This document shows positions 1-11,641 of a DNA stretch of 64,000 nt, piece after piece. Made by a program: the position numbers and the translations under genes. The DNA lies in the NCBI GenBank assembly GCA_022560025.1, contig JAFISE010000096.1, positions 1 to 64,000 of the forward strand, written 5' to 3'. The notes below the pieces were generated by a model, which worked only from the letters and a program-made list of their open reading frames with translations, ran no database searches and was not told the origin of the DNA. Source of the stretch: Stagonosporopsis chrysanthemi (lineage: Eukaryota > Ascomycota > Dothideomycetes > Pleosporales > Didymellaceae). How positions within the stretch are numbered: the stretch's first letter is position 1; every line of letters starts with the position of its first letter.

Positions 1-148
<148 letters not shown>

Positions 149-158
149 CAACCCCAGC

Positions 159-1736
159 TCACGAATCAAACACCGCACCATACGCCGCAACCCCCGCCTC
201 CTTACACGCCGCGACCACCTCCCGCGTCACCCGCGGATTGCTCACCACCATGACCGCCTCCACACCCTCCCGCACCGCCACCTCGCGCGCCTCGCCCGCC
301 ACATCCGGCCGCCCCGCCGCACTATCAAACACGACCGCCTGCCCATCCACGCCCCGAATCGCAGCAAGCACGAACTCCCACTGCGCCGCGCCCGGCCCCG
401 CCACGCACCACAGCACCCGTACCCGCACCCGCCCCGCCTGCACCGCGGGCGACGCGAGCAAGCTCAGCACCGGCCCGATGCCCGCCCCCGTTGCAACCAG
501 CAGGAGCGAGGCGAACAGCGGCGCGCACGCGAGGAAGTTCTGCGCCGGGGGGTCGCGCAGCCACAGCCGCGACGGCGGGGCCGCCATCAGCGCCGAGGTC
601 CAGTCGCCGGCGCGCGAGACGAGCAAGTGCGCTGCGCCGCCCGGCTGCGGGATGCTGGCGAAGGCGTGCCATTCCGTCAGCGGCGAGGTGGAGACGCGCA
701 CCGTGGCTGTGTGCGGCATGTGGGCCGAGGGGAAGGAGAGGGAGACTTCGCGCGCGGAGAGCGGCGTGATGCTGATGGGGACGCGGCGGATGCGCAGCCA
801 GGGGAGCACCAGGAGGAGCGTGCTGCATGTCAGGAGCCAGAGGGAGGGGTGCGTGTAGAGAGGGGGAGGGTGGGTGTCTGGGACGAGGGGGAGGGTGCTG
901 ATGCCGGCGTGGATCCAGAGGACGAGCAGCGCGGCCCAGCCGCCGAAGCGGTGTGTGGTTTCGAAGGCGTTGTGGCAGCGGGTGCGAAGGCGGGGGACCG
1001 CTGTGATGCAGATTGCGAGGATGAGGAGCAGAGTGGTGTACGCGGTGGTGATGTCGACGTACAGGAGCGGTGTCATGCTGTGCCGCGCTGCGAAGTCGAG
1101 GACTCGTACCGTGTTGAGCGCAGCAAAGGCCATGTACCACGCCAGCCCTGACACTGCGCAGCCAACATGCACGCCGCCGTAGTGATGGAGGTCGCCGATC
1201 ACGGTACGCAGCGCGAGGGGCAGCGTGAGAGGCAGCTTGGAGACCACGGTGAAGCCCAGGTTGATCACCTCTTCCTGGCGCATCAGCACAGCAGCCAGGA
1301 TGTTGGCCGCGGTGGCAGTTAGGGGCGTCTCCACTGCCGAGCTGGACTGTACTTGGAAGACCAAAGCCGCCAAATTGACCGCGACGATGACGGAGCCCAG
1401 AACTCGATACGCCGTCAGCCAGCGGAGACTGAAGCGCATCCACCGCCCGGGTGGTGCTCGCTTTTGTGGTAGGCCTCGCTCCTCGTCCACTGCCGCGGCC
1501 GGTGGCGGCGCCAGAGCTTTTGAGCTGGTCTGATATGTCACATTCGATGAGTCCAGATCGTCGTCACACTTCTTGTCCATGGAGGTCGATGACGGGCCGC
1601 CACTGTCGTGCCGTGCATGCGTGTCTTTGGAGCGGACTGGCTGCTCACCGTGTATATCCATGTTGCCGCCATGGTCAGCCTGGCTGGGTCTGCGTTCGTT
1701 GCACTCTCGAGCGGCTTCCTGGATGTATGCGTCCAT
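159..1736 (-). CDS. TmpA-like integral membrane flavoprotein (ferric-reductase-like)
   Basis: The gene encodes about 525 aa. A polar N-terminal region of roughly 95 residues is followed by several hydrophobic helices, including the segment around FETTHRFGGWAAL. A C-terminal NAD(P)H-binding-like domain carries VATGAGIGPVLSLL and ends in GAVFDS. The order of parts resembles the Aspergillus TmpA family, membrane oxidoreductases related to ferric reductases and linked to conidiation signalling. I chose the ATG at 1736 because upstream codons in the same frame look non-coding. No intron is needed. The intact C-terminus shows the gene is complete although poly-C starts just beyond it. The electron acceptor cannot be deduced from the sequence. 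Confidence 0.75.
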   Translation of the reverse strand: MDAYIQEAARECNERRPSQADHGGNMDIHGEQPVRSKDTHARHDSGGPSSTSMDKKCDDDLDSSNVTYQTSSKALAPPPAAAVDEERGLPQKRAPPGRWMRFSLRWLTAYRVLGSVIVAVNLAALVFQVQSSSAVETPLTATAANILAAVLMRQEEVINLGFTVVSKLPLTLPLALRTVIGDLHHYGGVHVGCAVSGLAWYMAFAALNTVRVLDFAARHSMTPLLYVDITTAYTTLLLILAICITAVPRLRTRCHNAFETTHRFGGWAALLVLWIHAGISTLPLVPDTHPPPLYTHPSLWLLTCSTLLLVLPWLRIRRVPISITPLSAREVSLSFPSAHMPHTATVRVSTSPLTEWHAFASIPQPGGAAHLLVSRAGDWTSALMAAPPSRLWLRDPPAQNFLACAPLFASLLLVATGAGIGPVLSLLASPAVQAGRVRVRVLWCVAGPGAAQWEFVLAAIRGVDGQAVVFDSAAGRPDVAGEAREVAVREGVEAVMVVSNPRVTREVVAACKEAGVAAYGAVFDS

Positions 1737-2279
1737 TGTGAGAGGCTGTGCGGGGATATAACAAGCGGTTCGGATTGGAATGATCAAGTGAAAGTGCAAA
1801 GGCTTCTCGCTGTCAAAGCTGAGAGCTGCAGATACACTGGATTCTAGATTCAAGACAGGCCTTGAATAAACAATACGCAGTTGGACTGGAGGGGTCGGGC
1901 TATTGGGTGGGAATTCATAGGCTAGCCCATTGAAGAGGCTCGACGTATCGACAGTATCGTGACTACACAATGCCCAGCAACACCTTGTCGACGCACAGTG
2001 CTGACACTTGATGCGCCCCACCATGACCTACTGTGAGCACGTTACAGTCGCCATGTGGTGTCGGCACTGCACGTGCTGTGGTAAAGAAAGGGCCAGCCTG
2101 AGGTGAAGGTAACGGCCAGGCAGCGTTGCGGTAATCGCGCGCTACCGTAACTCTGACGTGCCATGGCTCTCTCCACGTGCCGCCGCATACGCTGATACCG
2201 TAAACAGTTCTGGCGGGCAGGCGGCGAGCTAACGAACGTAGATAAGATGAACACTGACGCACGCCGAAGCAACCCGCGC
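1737..2279. other. Intergenic: TmpA-like promoter and epoxide hydrolase 3' flank
   Basis: This 543 bp stretch upstream of the TmpA-like gene and downstream of the epoxide hydrolase stop holds only short ORFs without family character. I see no RNA gene or clear repeat. Confidence 0.6.
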
Positions 2280-3440
2280 CTAGAGAGTGCCGAGAAAGCG
2301 GACAACCTCCTCGACGACCTTCTCAGGCTGCTCTTGCTGCGGCCAGTGGCCAGCGCCGTCGACGAACCTCGTGCCTCGGAAATCAGAGCACGACTTGGGG
2401 AAGTCCTCGACCGCCCCGGGTTCCTGATAGTTGCCCCAGTCCTGCTTCCCGGAAATGAAGGTGCTGGGACACTCAATCTTCCTGCCCGCAAAGACCTCCA
2501 GATCGCTCTTCTTGGCTGGATCCGTCGACGTGCGGTAGAAGTTGAGGCCGCCCTGGAAGCCTGTGCGCGACCACTCCTGGACGTACACGGCGAGGTCCTC
2601 GTCAGACATCCATCTCGTAGTCGCGGATGCGTCTTCGGTCTTCATCATGGCGGCGATTGTGTCTGGCATCGATTTGGCGAGCGGCATGATGTAGTAGTGG
2701 GGCATCTTCGCCAGTTCTTCTGCGGACCACGCTTTGAGTGCTGAAGGGTTGTTGTTGCTCCAGGCGGCGGACTTGACGTGCAGATAGCCTCGTAGATACG
2801 CCTGCATGCCCTGAGGAGGATTGTCCCAGTGCGACGCAGCTTCCTTCGTGCTGTTGTACCACTTGTAGTGTTTCCTTGGTTCTGGGAGCTTGGCGAGCTC
2901 TGCCTGTATGTCGAGCGGAGGAGCGGGCGGCTCTGCTCCATTGCGTAGATTGAACGGCAGCGCTGCTGGCGCTTTAAACGGATGGCTCATCATGATGCAG
3001 CTCTTGAAGAGGTCTGGGCGAATGAGAGCACACAAGCTCGCAGTGACGGCGCCAAAGTCGTGTCCGACGATGCACCTGACTTGGTCGTAGCCCAGAGCAT
3101 GGACAAGGGCAACCACGTCGCGGACAATCGTAGTCAGCGTGAATTGCGACATGTCGGTGTCATCGAAAGGCGAGGTGTCCCAGCCCGTGGTACGTCCGTA
3201 TCCTCGCTGGTCGAAAGCTACCATATAGTAGCCTGCGCTAGCTAGAGGGCCCATGATCTTCCTCCAGGAAAAGGCGAGCTCGGGGTATCCATGGGTGAGC
3301 ACGATGAGAGGCCGGTCACGCTGGGGAGAGTGTCCGGCCTCCAAGATGTGGAAGGTAAGGCCATTTGACGGGCAGTGCACATAGTTCTCGGTAACGCCTG
3401 AGGGAAGTGGCAGTGGTGGGAGGTCGGAAGAGGCTGGCAT
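2280..3440 (-). CDS. Epoxide hydrolase-type alpha/beta hydrolase
   Basis: This intronless gene encodes about 386 aa. The alpha/beta hydrolase features are all visible: an oxyanion-hole HGYP motif near residues 50-53, a nucleophile elbow GHDFG with Asp near 128, an acid in SGKQDWG, and the catalytic His in GAGHWPQQEQP near the C-terminus. These match soluble epoxide hydrolases, which open epoxides to diols through an alkyl-enzyme ester. Haloacid or fluoroacetate dehalogenases share the Asp nucleophile, so the substrate is uncertain. I chose the ATG at 3440 because MPASSDLPPLPLPSG resembles the usual start of fungal members. An in-frame ATG at 3494 would add 18 residues. No signal peptide is seen. 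Confidence 0.85.
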   Translation of the reverse strand: MPASSDLPPLPLPSGVTENYVHCPSNGLTFHILEAGHSPQRDRPLIVLTHGYPELAFSWRKIMGPLASAGYYMVAFDQRGYGRTTGWDTSPFDDTDMSQFTLTTIVRDVVALVHALGYDQVRCIVGHDFGAVTASLCALIRPDLFKSCIMMSHPFKAPAALPFNLRNGAEPPAPPLDIQAELAKLPEPRKHYKWYNSTKEAASHWDNPPQGMQAYLRGYLHVKSAAWSNNNPSALKAWSAEELAKMPHYYIMPLAKSMPDTIAAMMKTEDASATTRWMSDEDLAVYVQEWSRTGFQGGLNFYRTSTDPAKKSDLEVFAGRKIECPSTFISGKQDWGNYQEPGAVEDFPKSCSDFRGTRFVDGAGHWPQQEQPEKVVEEVVRFLGTL

Positions 3441-4741
3441 GTTGTATGTGATTGATTTGGTGCCTTGATTGTCCGTTGTGTGTATTGTCAACATATGTTT
3501 CTTTCACCTTGCAGAAGCAACAATGGATGTCTTCACGTCTAGACCTGCTCAGGACGTTCGCGCCACGATGTGAGGCTTGCGTGTGCGGGGATGTGCATCG
3601 GCTATGTATCCGCCGAGCCTCGGAAAAGCTTAAGTGGATGTAGCATGTACACAATACAGAAGTAGGTCATGTTTACAAGGTCGCATTGTGTGCATTTCGT
3701 CACAATGATAAGGTTAGTGGCAAGATTAACTATCAGCGTGATGCTTGGGACGCGAAGAGAGGTTGGTTGCACGCGGCCAAAGATGTCGTACTGACCTTCC
3801 AAATAGATGCGAAGATGCAATTTCTCAACACCAACTAAGCCACAAGACGATCTGTCAAGGCTCAGTCACGACTCCGTCAAGCGTGCCTGTAAAACTGGAT
3901 CAGAACTGGATTTGCAGGAGGGAGTACGTCATGAAGACTAGGCCCGCCTTAGCGAGTCCACTCACGGCGTCGGCGGTTCTGGCAGATCAGAGCGGGTCGC
4001 TGTGGTTCGCTGCAGCTTGCGCATCAGGGTCCGAGTGCTGGCACGTCGCCGACGGTTTTTGAGGCTTGATCCTTGCTGCAAGTGAGTGAGTTGTAGATGG
4101 TGCAAGCGGTCGAATCAGAGAGAGGACGCAGTTGACGTTCAAGACGCGCTGTCGATGGAACGTGTCTGGTCATGCCAAAATCGAGGTCTAGCAGTTTCGA
4201 GCTCGAGCTCGAGCTCAAGCTCAAGCTCAAAGTGGCTGCAGCGGAGTCCCCGATGCCTGCACAGGCAGACGCTGGCACGGCCACTGAATCGTGAACACGC
4301 CTGTTTGGATGAGACGATGCGTTGTTTGAGCTTGTTTCCACAGTCGCAGCGAATCCCTCGTGCGCAGCTGTTTGAGGGCTGCATCGTCGTGGGGCCAAGG
4401 CCTCACGGCCCTGCGCTCTAGACAATTAGCGGACTCGGACGGGCGACGATCAAAGGATCTCGCGGCCGCATTCTGCCAACTAAATAGACAACCGGCCCCC
4501 GGCGCAGGCTCGACGTCCTTCACAAGGCCCCAGCCGACCGACGCTCCCTCCGTCCCCTGCCGCCGTGCCACTGCAGTCTGCTTGTGCGCTGGCCTGACAC
4601 TCTCTCGCCCTAGCTCTCCTGCTGGACCGCGCGCATACGTCACTGCGCGCAGAACTCCAGTCCTCGCAGCATTCCAGACAGGCCATGCAGCGCAGTCGCG
4701 CCTGCCGGTAATTTCTAATTTCTAGTCAGCCACCCGCCGCC
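3441..4741. other. Divergent intergenic region
   Basis: About 1.3 kb separates the divergent epoxide hydrolase and Seg1-like genes and must contain both promoters. Apart from the GAGCTC/AAGCTC hexamer array at 4199-4228 I see no structured feature. The overlapping small ORFs here look random. Confidence 0.6.
4199..4228. repeat. Hexanucleotide tandem repeat GAGCTC/AAGCTC
   Basis: Five 6-bp units stand in tandem: three GAGCTC, then two AAGCTC. It is a short microsatellite about 510 bp upstream of the Seg1-like start. It creates artificial poly-Ser or Leu-Glu ORFs in other frames. Confidence 0.85.
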
Positions 4742-7700
4742 ATGTTCTCCAGACGCAGGCGGGCAGCCTCCAATCCGGTAAGAGAGCGCCAGCAGGTCTT
4801 CTGATCGCCCCGATGCAGCCAGCCATGCTAACTGCCGCCCGCGATGCAGCCCCAGCGATCAGCACCGCCCAGTGCCTCCGCGTCGCTCGCGGCCACCAAG
4901 GCCTTTGTCAGGAACCAGGCCTCTGATGCTACCCTCTCCAACGCCGCCGCCGCCGCCGCTCTGCGCTCGCACACCACAAGCCCGACCCCTGTCGGCGAAC
5001 TGGTAACCAAGCGCATGGTGCGCCGCGGCTCGACCTCGTCGCAGGGCAGCCAGCGACCGCAGGGCCTGCAGCGCCAGTCGAGCTCAGGCTCCATGACAGA
5101 GCGCTCCTTTCGCAATTCGTCGCCGAACGGAGCCAGCCCCCTCGTTCCGCCCGTTCCCGCCGTGCCGCAAAACGTCTCTGGCGGCGGCAGTGTCCATCGC
5201 CGCGCCTCCAGTCTCGAGCCCGTCCACCGCGTAGCATCGCCGTCCCAGCGAGGCCGAGGCAGAGGAGCCAGTCTCGACAGAGGCGCGGGGCCGTCCGCCA
5301 ACCGGATACAACGCGTCGCAAGTCCACTGGCGCAGGTCTCAGAAGGACGCGACCCGCGCCAGTCAGTCAATTTCTCGCGCCCAATGTCGCCTGCCCTGAC
5401 GACCACAAGCGGCGGGCCCTCGACCACAAGCGGCTGGTTTGGCGGGCCTGTCGTCAACCAGGAGGCAGTCCAGCGCATGGCGTCTGCGTCGCGGCCCAAG
5501 TCTTCAGGAGGCGCCAGCAACACCTACTCCAACAGCACAGCGCAGTCCGTGCAGAACGCAGCCAACCGTCCTGTGAGCACCCACTACGTGCAGCAAGGAC
5601 AGGAGGGTACCCGCCTGGCCAGTGGCAGCATGCGCGCGAAGCCGTCCGGCACTGCTGTGCAGTCGAGGTCGTTCCTCCCCCCACGGACGCAATCCCCACG
5701 ACCAGTAGACCCCAAGTCGCCCGACGCTGTCTACGACCCTTCGACCAGGACCTTCATCCACAAGCAGGATGCCATGAACATACACCGCGAACAGCACGAG
5801 CAGCTAGAGGAGCCCCCACAGCACTACGTGTCTCAGCACTACGTGTCTCAGCACCTCCAGTCTGCCACACCCGTGCAGTCTGGCCGCGGCCGCACACCCA
5901 GCCCTCTTCGGTATTCTGTCCAGCCAGAACAGTCGCCTCCTCGTTCAGTAGCACAGCCACTACTCCCCAAGCCCAGCGCTGCAGAGGCACGGAGATTTGA
6001 AGACCGTCCAACAACACCCCCGTCGTCACAGCCCAGCTCCGGCGCAACGATGGCAAGGCAGCACTCTGAGGACCTCGCCCAGGTCGACATCAAGCCGGTT
6101 GATTTTATTCCTATCGATATTGGCCGAGCCAACACAGGCCAAGCCGAGGCAGAACTGTCACCGCAGTTTGCGTCGAATCAGGACAGCTCATACCCACGTA
6201 TCGAGACCGCCAAGACAGCAGCCAATGCCCCTGTCGCACAGGTTCAAGATAATGCCAGAACCGAAAGACAGGCTTCGCTCAGTCCAGCCCGCCACGCTAC
6301 CTTCGCACCCAATACGAGCGTGCTCGCTGGCCTGAAACATGAGCCTCTGCCACGTTCGGTGTCGCCCGCCAAGTCTGCTTTGAAGTCGTCGCCCTCGGTG
6401 TCACGACGCAGCAACTCGCCCCTGGGACCGAGCGGACGTTACAGCAAGACAGCTTCAGTGAGTGGAGCGTCCGACACTGCATCTGAGAGCGGTCATGGGA
6501 AGAAGAAGAAGACGGTCCGTGTTAGCTTCGAGCAGGAGCCCACTATTGCAGGTCACGCTGCGTATGGAGACATGAGTACACCAGTCTCTCCCGCAGGCCC
6601 GACGCCGTCCAAGCTATTCCCGGCTGCTCAAGACGACTTCGAGGACTTTATGAAGCCCCGCCCAGCCTTGCCATCCTTCGGCAGCGTCCGTGACAAGACT
6701 CGACCGCGTGATGAGGATGAGGTACCCCAAAAAGTCACCGAGACCGTATCCACACCGATGTCTGCGTCGGTAGCGTCTGTGGGGGAGCCTGTGGAAGCTT
6801 CATCCGACCTCGGTCTCGGTCACATTGTTGCTCAAGACTTTGCGTCAAAGACCGAGGCTACCAGTGACCCTCTGCCACGTCAAGTTACGTCGATCGAAGG
6901 CAGTGGTTATGTGTCAGACTCGAACTACTCAACGGATGGCGAGTCCAGTGTTCGCAAGCATGCCGATCCAGCTTCGAATTCGCAATCGCAAACCCTGCCG
7001 GAGCCTGAGCCCAAATCTCCAACGAAGCCGGCGTCAGAGGAGCCGTCTGCATTGCCAACGATTTCCGAGCAGGTTGTCGAAGTGCCGAACATTGCCGTAC
7101 TGCCCGCGACGCCGAGCCCGTTCCAGCATCCTGAACCAGAATTCCAGACCATGTCGGCACCCGGCGGCTGGACTGACGATGAGGAGCCACAGCCTGCGTT
7201 AGAATCTGCAACGACTACCCCGCAGGCTGCTGCGGCGGTGCCACAACCTGCAAAATCTGCGTATGGGCCCGTCCAGTTCGCCCCAATCGAAACTCCCGCT
7301 TCGTATCAGCGACAGCTGAACGAACAACCCAGCACTCCCAGACTCGCTGGCGACATTACCGATGACGATAGCAGTGTATACAGCGATGCGTACGAGGACA
7401 TTTCTGATACCGATGGCGGCTTCGGCAGCATCAATGCAATCGTTGAGAGTCCAGTGATTGGCTCGAGTCCTGGACTGGCGGCGTCCAGGTGGGCTACCAA
7501 CAGCAGCACTGAGAGCCCGATCCCTCATCCTAAGAGCAGCAGCTTGCCTCTCACGAAAGACCACCCAGTAGACACTTCTACATCTGATTGGGAAGCCGCA
7601 AGAGCACACTGGAGTGGCGTGAATCGACAGAGGGATCATGTTGACCTACCTGCTACACTTTCTCACACACAAGCTCAGACCGTTGCTGCTCGTGTATTAC

Positions 7701-9463
7701 AAGCTCCTGTGCAAGAGGAAGATCTTCGAAAAGAGCGCAAGCCTGCGCTGCAGCCAACTCCGAAACCCGTCGCAGATCACACCCCTCGAGTGTCGATGTC
7801 AGAAGCACCAACCAGGATATCGACATCGTCTCAACCTTCGCAAACGCCACAAAAGCCTCTCAAATCCGCTCTTAAGAAGACTGCGCCTTCGCTGTCACCT
7901 GCGCAGGCACTTGGCTCTGGAGTGCCCCAGATGAGGACGAGCATGAGGAGTGGTGGACCCAGAGATTCATCATCAGGTCAATCACAGATGCGGACCACAC
8001 TTCGCGGCAACGCAAGTCCTGGACCAAGAGCTGCACCTCAAATGCGCACCAGCATGCGTGGAGATGCCGCACCTGCAACCTCGATGGCTCTTGCTGCGTC
8101 TCGCCAGAGCGTACCTGCTGAAGCAAAGGCACCACGGGGTGCATTGCAGAAGAAGCATATTCCTGCTGCTGTAGCTGCTTCCCAGGCTCGACCACAGAGT
8201 CTCCCAGCTGCTGCTCCCAAGAAGACAGTGGTTGCACCAGCCCCCACCTACGACAGCGATTCTGATGCGTCGGCAAGTAGCTTTCAGCGAAGTCGTTCTC
8301 GTCGTGCTGGTGGCGGCGGCTTTTCCAGAACTTCTATGAGAGGCCCAGCCGCAGGCCCGACTCTGAGAGCTTCAGCACCAGCCCCGACCCAGGTCCGATC
8401 GATATCGCCGCCGAGAGCACCACAGCCCAACATCCGCCAGTCTATGCGGCCGTCTTCGCCTGAGCCTGTAAAGTCATCGCGATTCAGTATTAGGTCTTTG
8501 TCACCAGGAGGACGTTTCCGCAAAAAGGTAAAGGACGAACCGCCCGTCCCCGCGTTGCCGAAAACTACACTTGGCAAGCAGCCGAGGGAAAAAGCACCAG
8601 TTCCAGCTCCAGCTCCAGCTAAAAGCAGTGCTTTCAAGAGCCGCTTTGCTGACTCCAGTGACGAAGATGAAGATCGCCCAAGCCGGTTCAGGAGCCGATT
8701 TGCGGACTCTGACTCCGAGCCAGAGGCATATGAGCTGCCCCCTGGTCTCGCTCCTGTGCGCGGCATCCCCCGCAAGGCTGGTGAGGAGGACGGCGATTCG
8801 ACAGATCTCGAAGAAGAGGTCGATGACGTGCGACCATCGAAAGCAGCAGTGAATGCTCCCGCCACTAATGGACATACCAACGGGACACCGACTACCCAGG
8901 GCGCCATATTGGCAACTGGTTCGCTGCGTGATAGTAAGCACGCTCCTTCCTCGCCAGCTACGAAAGAGAAGCGAGGTTTCTTCGGCATGGGCAAGAAGAA
9001 GAAGGCGCCTGCCACATCCGCGCCTACAACGACGCAACCTTCGCAAGTTGCACAGCCTCCATCACCAACATTAGACATCCCTCTGCCCCCACAATCGCGC
9101 AACCGTGAGCCTGGTGGGCCATTGACGCCTATCGGTGAAGACGATGACAAGGAGCTCGGGCTCCCTCCGCAGGCGATCACTGCGTCGCCACAGATCAAGC
9201 AGTCGCCTAAGTCCCCCAAGCTTCAGCGTCGGTCTACCCCTGAGTGGCCTCTTGCACCACCACCGCCGATCACTGGTGAAGAGCGTCCTATGAGCTCAGA
9301 CGGCGTGGCCCGCAGACCTCGTTTTGGCAGGCGGCAGTCAAGCCAGTTCTCCGCAGCTACGTCACCCGTGCTTGACGCACAGGGCCGATCTGTGAGCTTC
9401 GGCAGATCGGGCAAGAAGAAGAAGTTCCAAGGCCTCAGGCGGGTCTTTGGAATCAACGACTAG
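4742..9463 (+). CDS. Large disordered Seg1-like (eisosome) cortical scaffold protein
   Basis: I reconstruct two exons, 4742-4777 and 4850-9463 (about 1549 aa). Exon 1 encodes MFSRRRRAASNP and is followed by a GTAAGA donor. The 72-bp intron holds a TGCTAAC branch site and ends in GCAG, in phase 0. The protein is Ser/Pro/Gln-rich and disordered. It has an Ala-rich N-terminal segment, a duplicated QHYVS repeat, several copies of an R-T-S-M-R motif between about residues 1030 and 1220, acidic patches (FADSSDEDED) and a basic end (KKKKFQGLRRVFGIND). The basic MF-RRR start and overall form recall Seg1-family eisosome proteins, which organise plasma-membrane furrows. That assignment is inference; the gene itself is certain. 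Without the first exon, translation would start at 4844 and lose the basic tip. Confidence 0.75.
5819..5848 (+). repeat. Two-copy 15-bp coding tandem repeat
   Basis: The 15-mer CAGCACTACGTGTCT occurs twice in direct succession inside the Seg1-like gene. It encodes a duplicated QHYVS peptide and is in frame, so it changes only protein length. Confidence 0.8.
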
Positions 9464-11640
9464 AATGGGAGGTAGAGCTAATCTTATGCAGTACTACGCG
9501 GCAAGACTATCATCATGCCCGGGTACGCAAAAGCTCGTCTTTAACCAAGACCAATCACTCCGTCCGCTCATTTGTACGCGTCTCGGCTATTATGCGTGGA
9601 TGCCATCGTCCGTCAGTCCACCAGGACCACAAGCTCTAGATTGCGGCCACTTTTACGATCTTGAATACCCTTTTCACACATACACTTATGCACATTTCCT
9701 ATGCTGTTTCTTTTCGGTTGGAGTGGGTCTTGTCCAGGATTGCAAGAGATACCATTGGATGAGCAATATTGGCGCGGGCAGATGCATGCACTGTGATGCA
9801 CCGCCCTCGCTTGGGACATGGGGTGTCTAAATGTTGGCGAGAATATGTGGAGGAAGGAACATGTACATAATTTCTAATCGAGATGTTTGGATCTAATGCT
9901 GTGCTGTGAAGGGGGGCCTCAGATGTGTTGAACAGCGAGCGTGAATGCATCTGGTACATCTTCGTTACACAGCGTGAGTGTCAATTCTATCCGATGTGGA
10001 TGTTCCACTAACATCCATGCAGACTCACCGTCTTACAACAGCTTCACGCTCCCGCTTCCCCAGCGTTGTGCATCTGCGTTTACATTTGTTCCTCCAACGC
10101 ATGCAATACCTGTCACGGGAGCTACATTGACCCGCTCGCCCACAGCTCTCACGTACGTCGTCCTATCATCCTGCCCAAAGACCTGCAACAGTCACGCCAT
10201 AACGGGTACCGACACCACGCACACCAGCGACGGGTGGATTTTGTCCCCCCGTACCCCAGACATCTTAACATCCAGCACCCTCAACAACTCACCTCCCCGT
10301 CACCGCGCGTCGCACCGCCCGTCCTTCGCATCGTCCCCTTCGCCGCTCTCCGCTCTGCACTGCTCTTCGCCCCACACTCCCTGTCCTCCCCATTCGCTCC
10401 CCACGGCGTGCGTCCTCCGCTCGTCGTCCACAGCAGGTTCACAGCACGCGGTCAACAGCAGCAAGACACCACCGCCATCCATGCAGCAGCCGTGCAGCCC
10501 AGCCCAGCACAGTCAACACGTCGCCCCGGCTCCGACCGCAAGGCAAGCAGGCAGTCTAGGAGTTTGGGCATACATACCCCTCTCCCTGCCCAGCATCTGA
10601 ACGTTTTTTTTTTGTTTCAGCACAGCGAGCTAGCCAAGCATTTCCTCGTGTGTCGTCTATCTTCTTTTCCGCCACCCTATTTTTTCTACGCTGCGCGGCT
10701 GGATATGTAGACGTAGTCCAACATAGCGCGTAGCGCTCTTTTTTATTACCACTCCCACAACCTCCCTCCCCCCTTTGTATCTTGTTTCCGCAACCTGCTG
10801 CGCCGCGCTGGTGGGCGTGCAGTCATGCAGACACACCCCAATGCTCGAGCCTTGACTTCCCATTCCGCAACCCGGGAATGGGTTGGCTGGGCAGATGGCT
10901 CCGCTCCGTTCGTCGTCTGGATGGAGCGATCTCGAGCATGTATACCGCGCCATAGCGCACCGCCCCTTCTTGTTTTCTCTTTACCCACCCGCCGCGGGCG
11001 CGACGATTGAACGCCGTGGTGGTTAAGCCTCACTATCCCCTTTATCTTCTTTCCGCAACCTTTTTGTGGGCCTGAGTCGGACTTGACTTATTAGACAGGC
11101 TCACACCTCAAAAAGTCGATCCGCAGTGTGTGTCCACGAGCATGGGAAGCGTACATCGTGGCATTTTTTTTGTTTCGTTTTTCATTTTGTTGTTTCCTTT
11201 CTGCAATCCACCGCCGCAGGTTGCACTTGCATTAGCTCGAACTCTGGCGTCGGTTGGCCTGTGTTGACGAAGCTTGATGGGTTGTTGGTGGAGAGTGCTC
11301 GCGTATGCGTCGGGGTCTGGTCCGGTTCCCTTTCACCATCTCGATAGTTGTCAGACGCTGAGCCAAGTCTCGGGTGCGCCAAACGGCCCTTACGCCACCT
11401 CAATACAGCACTGAAGATACAGTGGCTCACCCTTTCGCTCTGTGTCGGCTGCTGCCTGCTTCGACATGCAAACCGAATGCATACCAACTCCCGTTCGGGA
11501 CCAAGGTGGACGACATACCATCCTGGAAATCCGGCTGACGCTGTTGCTGCGGGCTTTGATACTGGTGCCTTGTGCAAGAGGAGGGCGTCTGAAGGGATGC
11601 GGGGCTAAAGAGGTCGACAAAGCGGGCATTTCCTGGAAGA
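9464..11640. other. Gene-poor, pyrimidine-rich intergenic stretch
   Basis: This 2.2 kb follows the Seg1-like gene. From about 10240 to 11220 the plus strand is rich in C and T, with runs of T before CAG and repeated CCGCAACC-type words near 10788, 10866 and 11055. ORFs of up to 219 aa here are Ser/Thr/Pro-rich, overlap in different frames and have no family character. It could be a long promoter/leader of a plus-strand transcript. I find no convincing coding sequence or RNA gene. Confidence 0.5.
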
Positions 11641-11641
11641 G

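Noticed and set aside
4828..5523. 231-codon minus-strand ORF opposite the Seg1-like gene
   Set aside because: It is antisense to a strongly biased coding sequence and shows no domain; a compositional shadow.
8284..9219. 311-codon minus-strand ORF opposite the Seg1-like gene
   Set aside because: Same reason: Gly/Ser-rich mirror of a disordered protein, without its own family features.
9941..10710. Two overlapping plus-strand ORFs of 219 and 214 codons
   Set aside because: They overlap in different frames, are Ser/Thr/Pro/His-rich and lie in a pyrimidine-rich stretch; no motif supports either.
10861..10885. Possible hairpin with two alternative stems (CATTCC/GGAATG and CAACCC/GGGTTG)
   Set aside because: Stems are only 6 bp and overlap; no promoter, terminator or RNA context supports a function.
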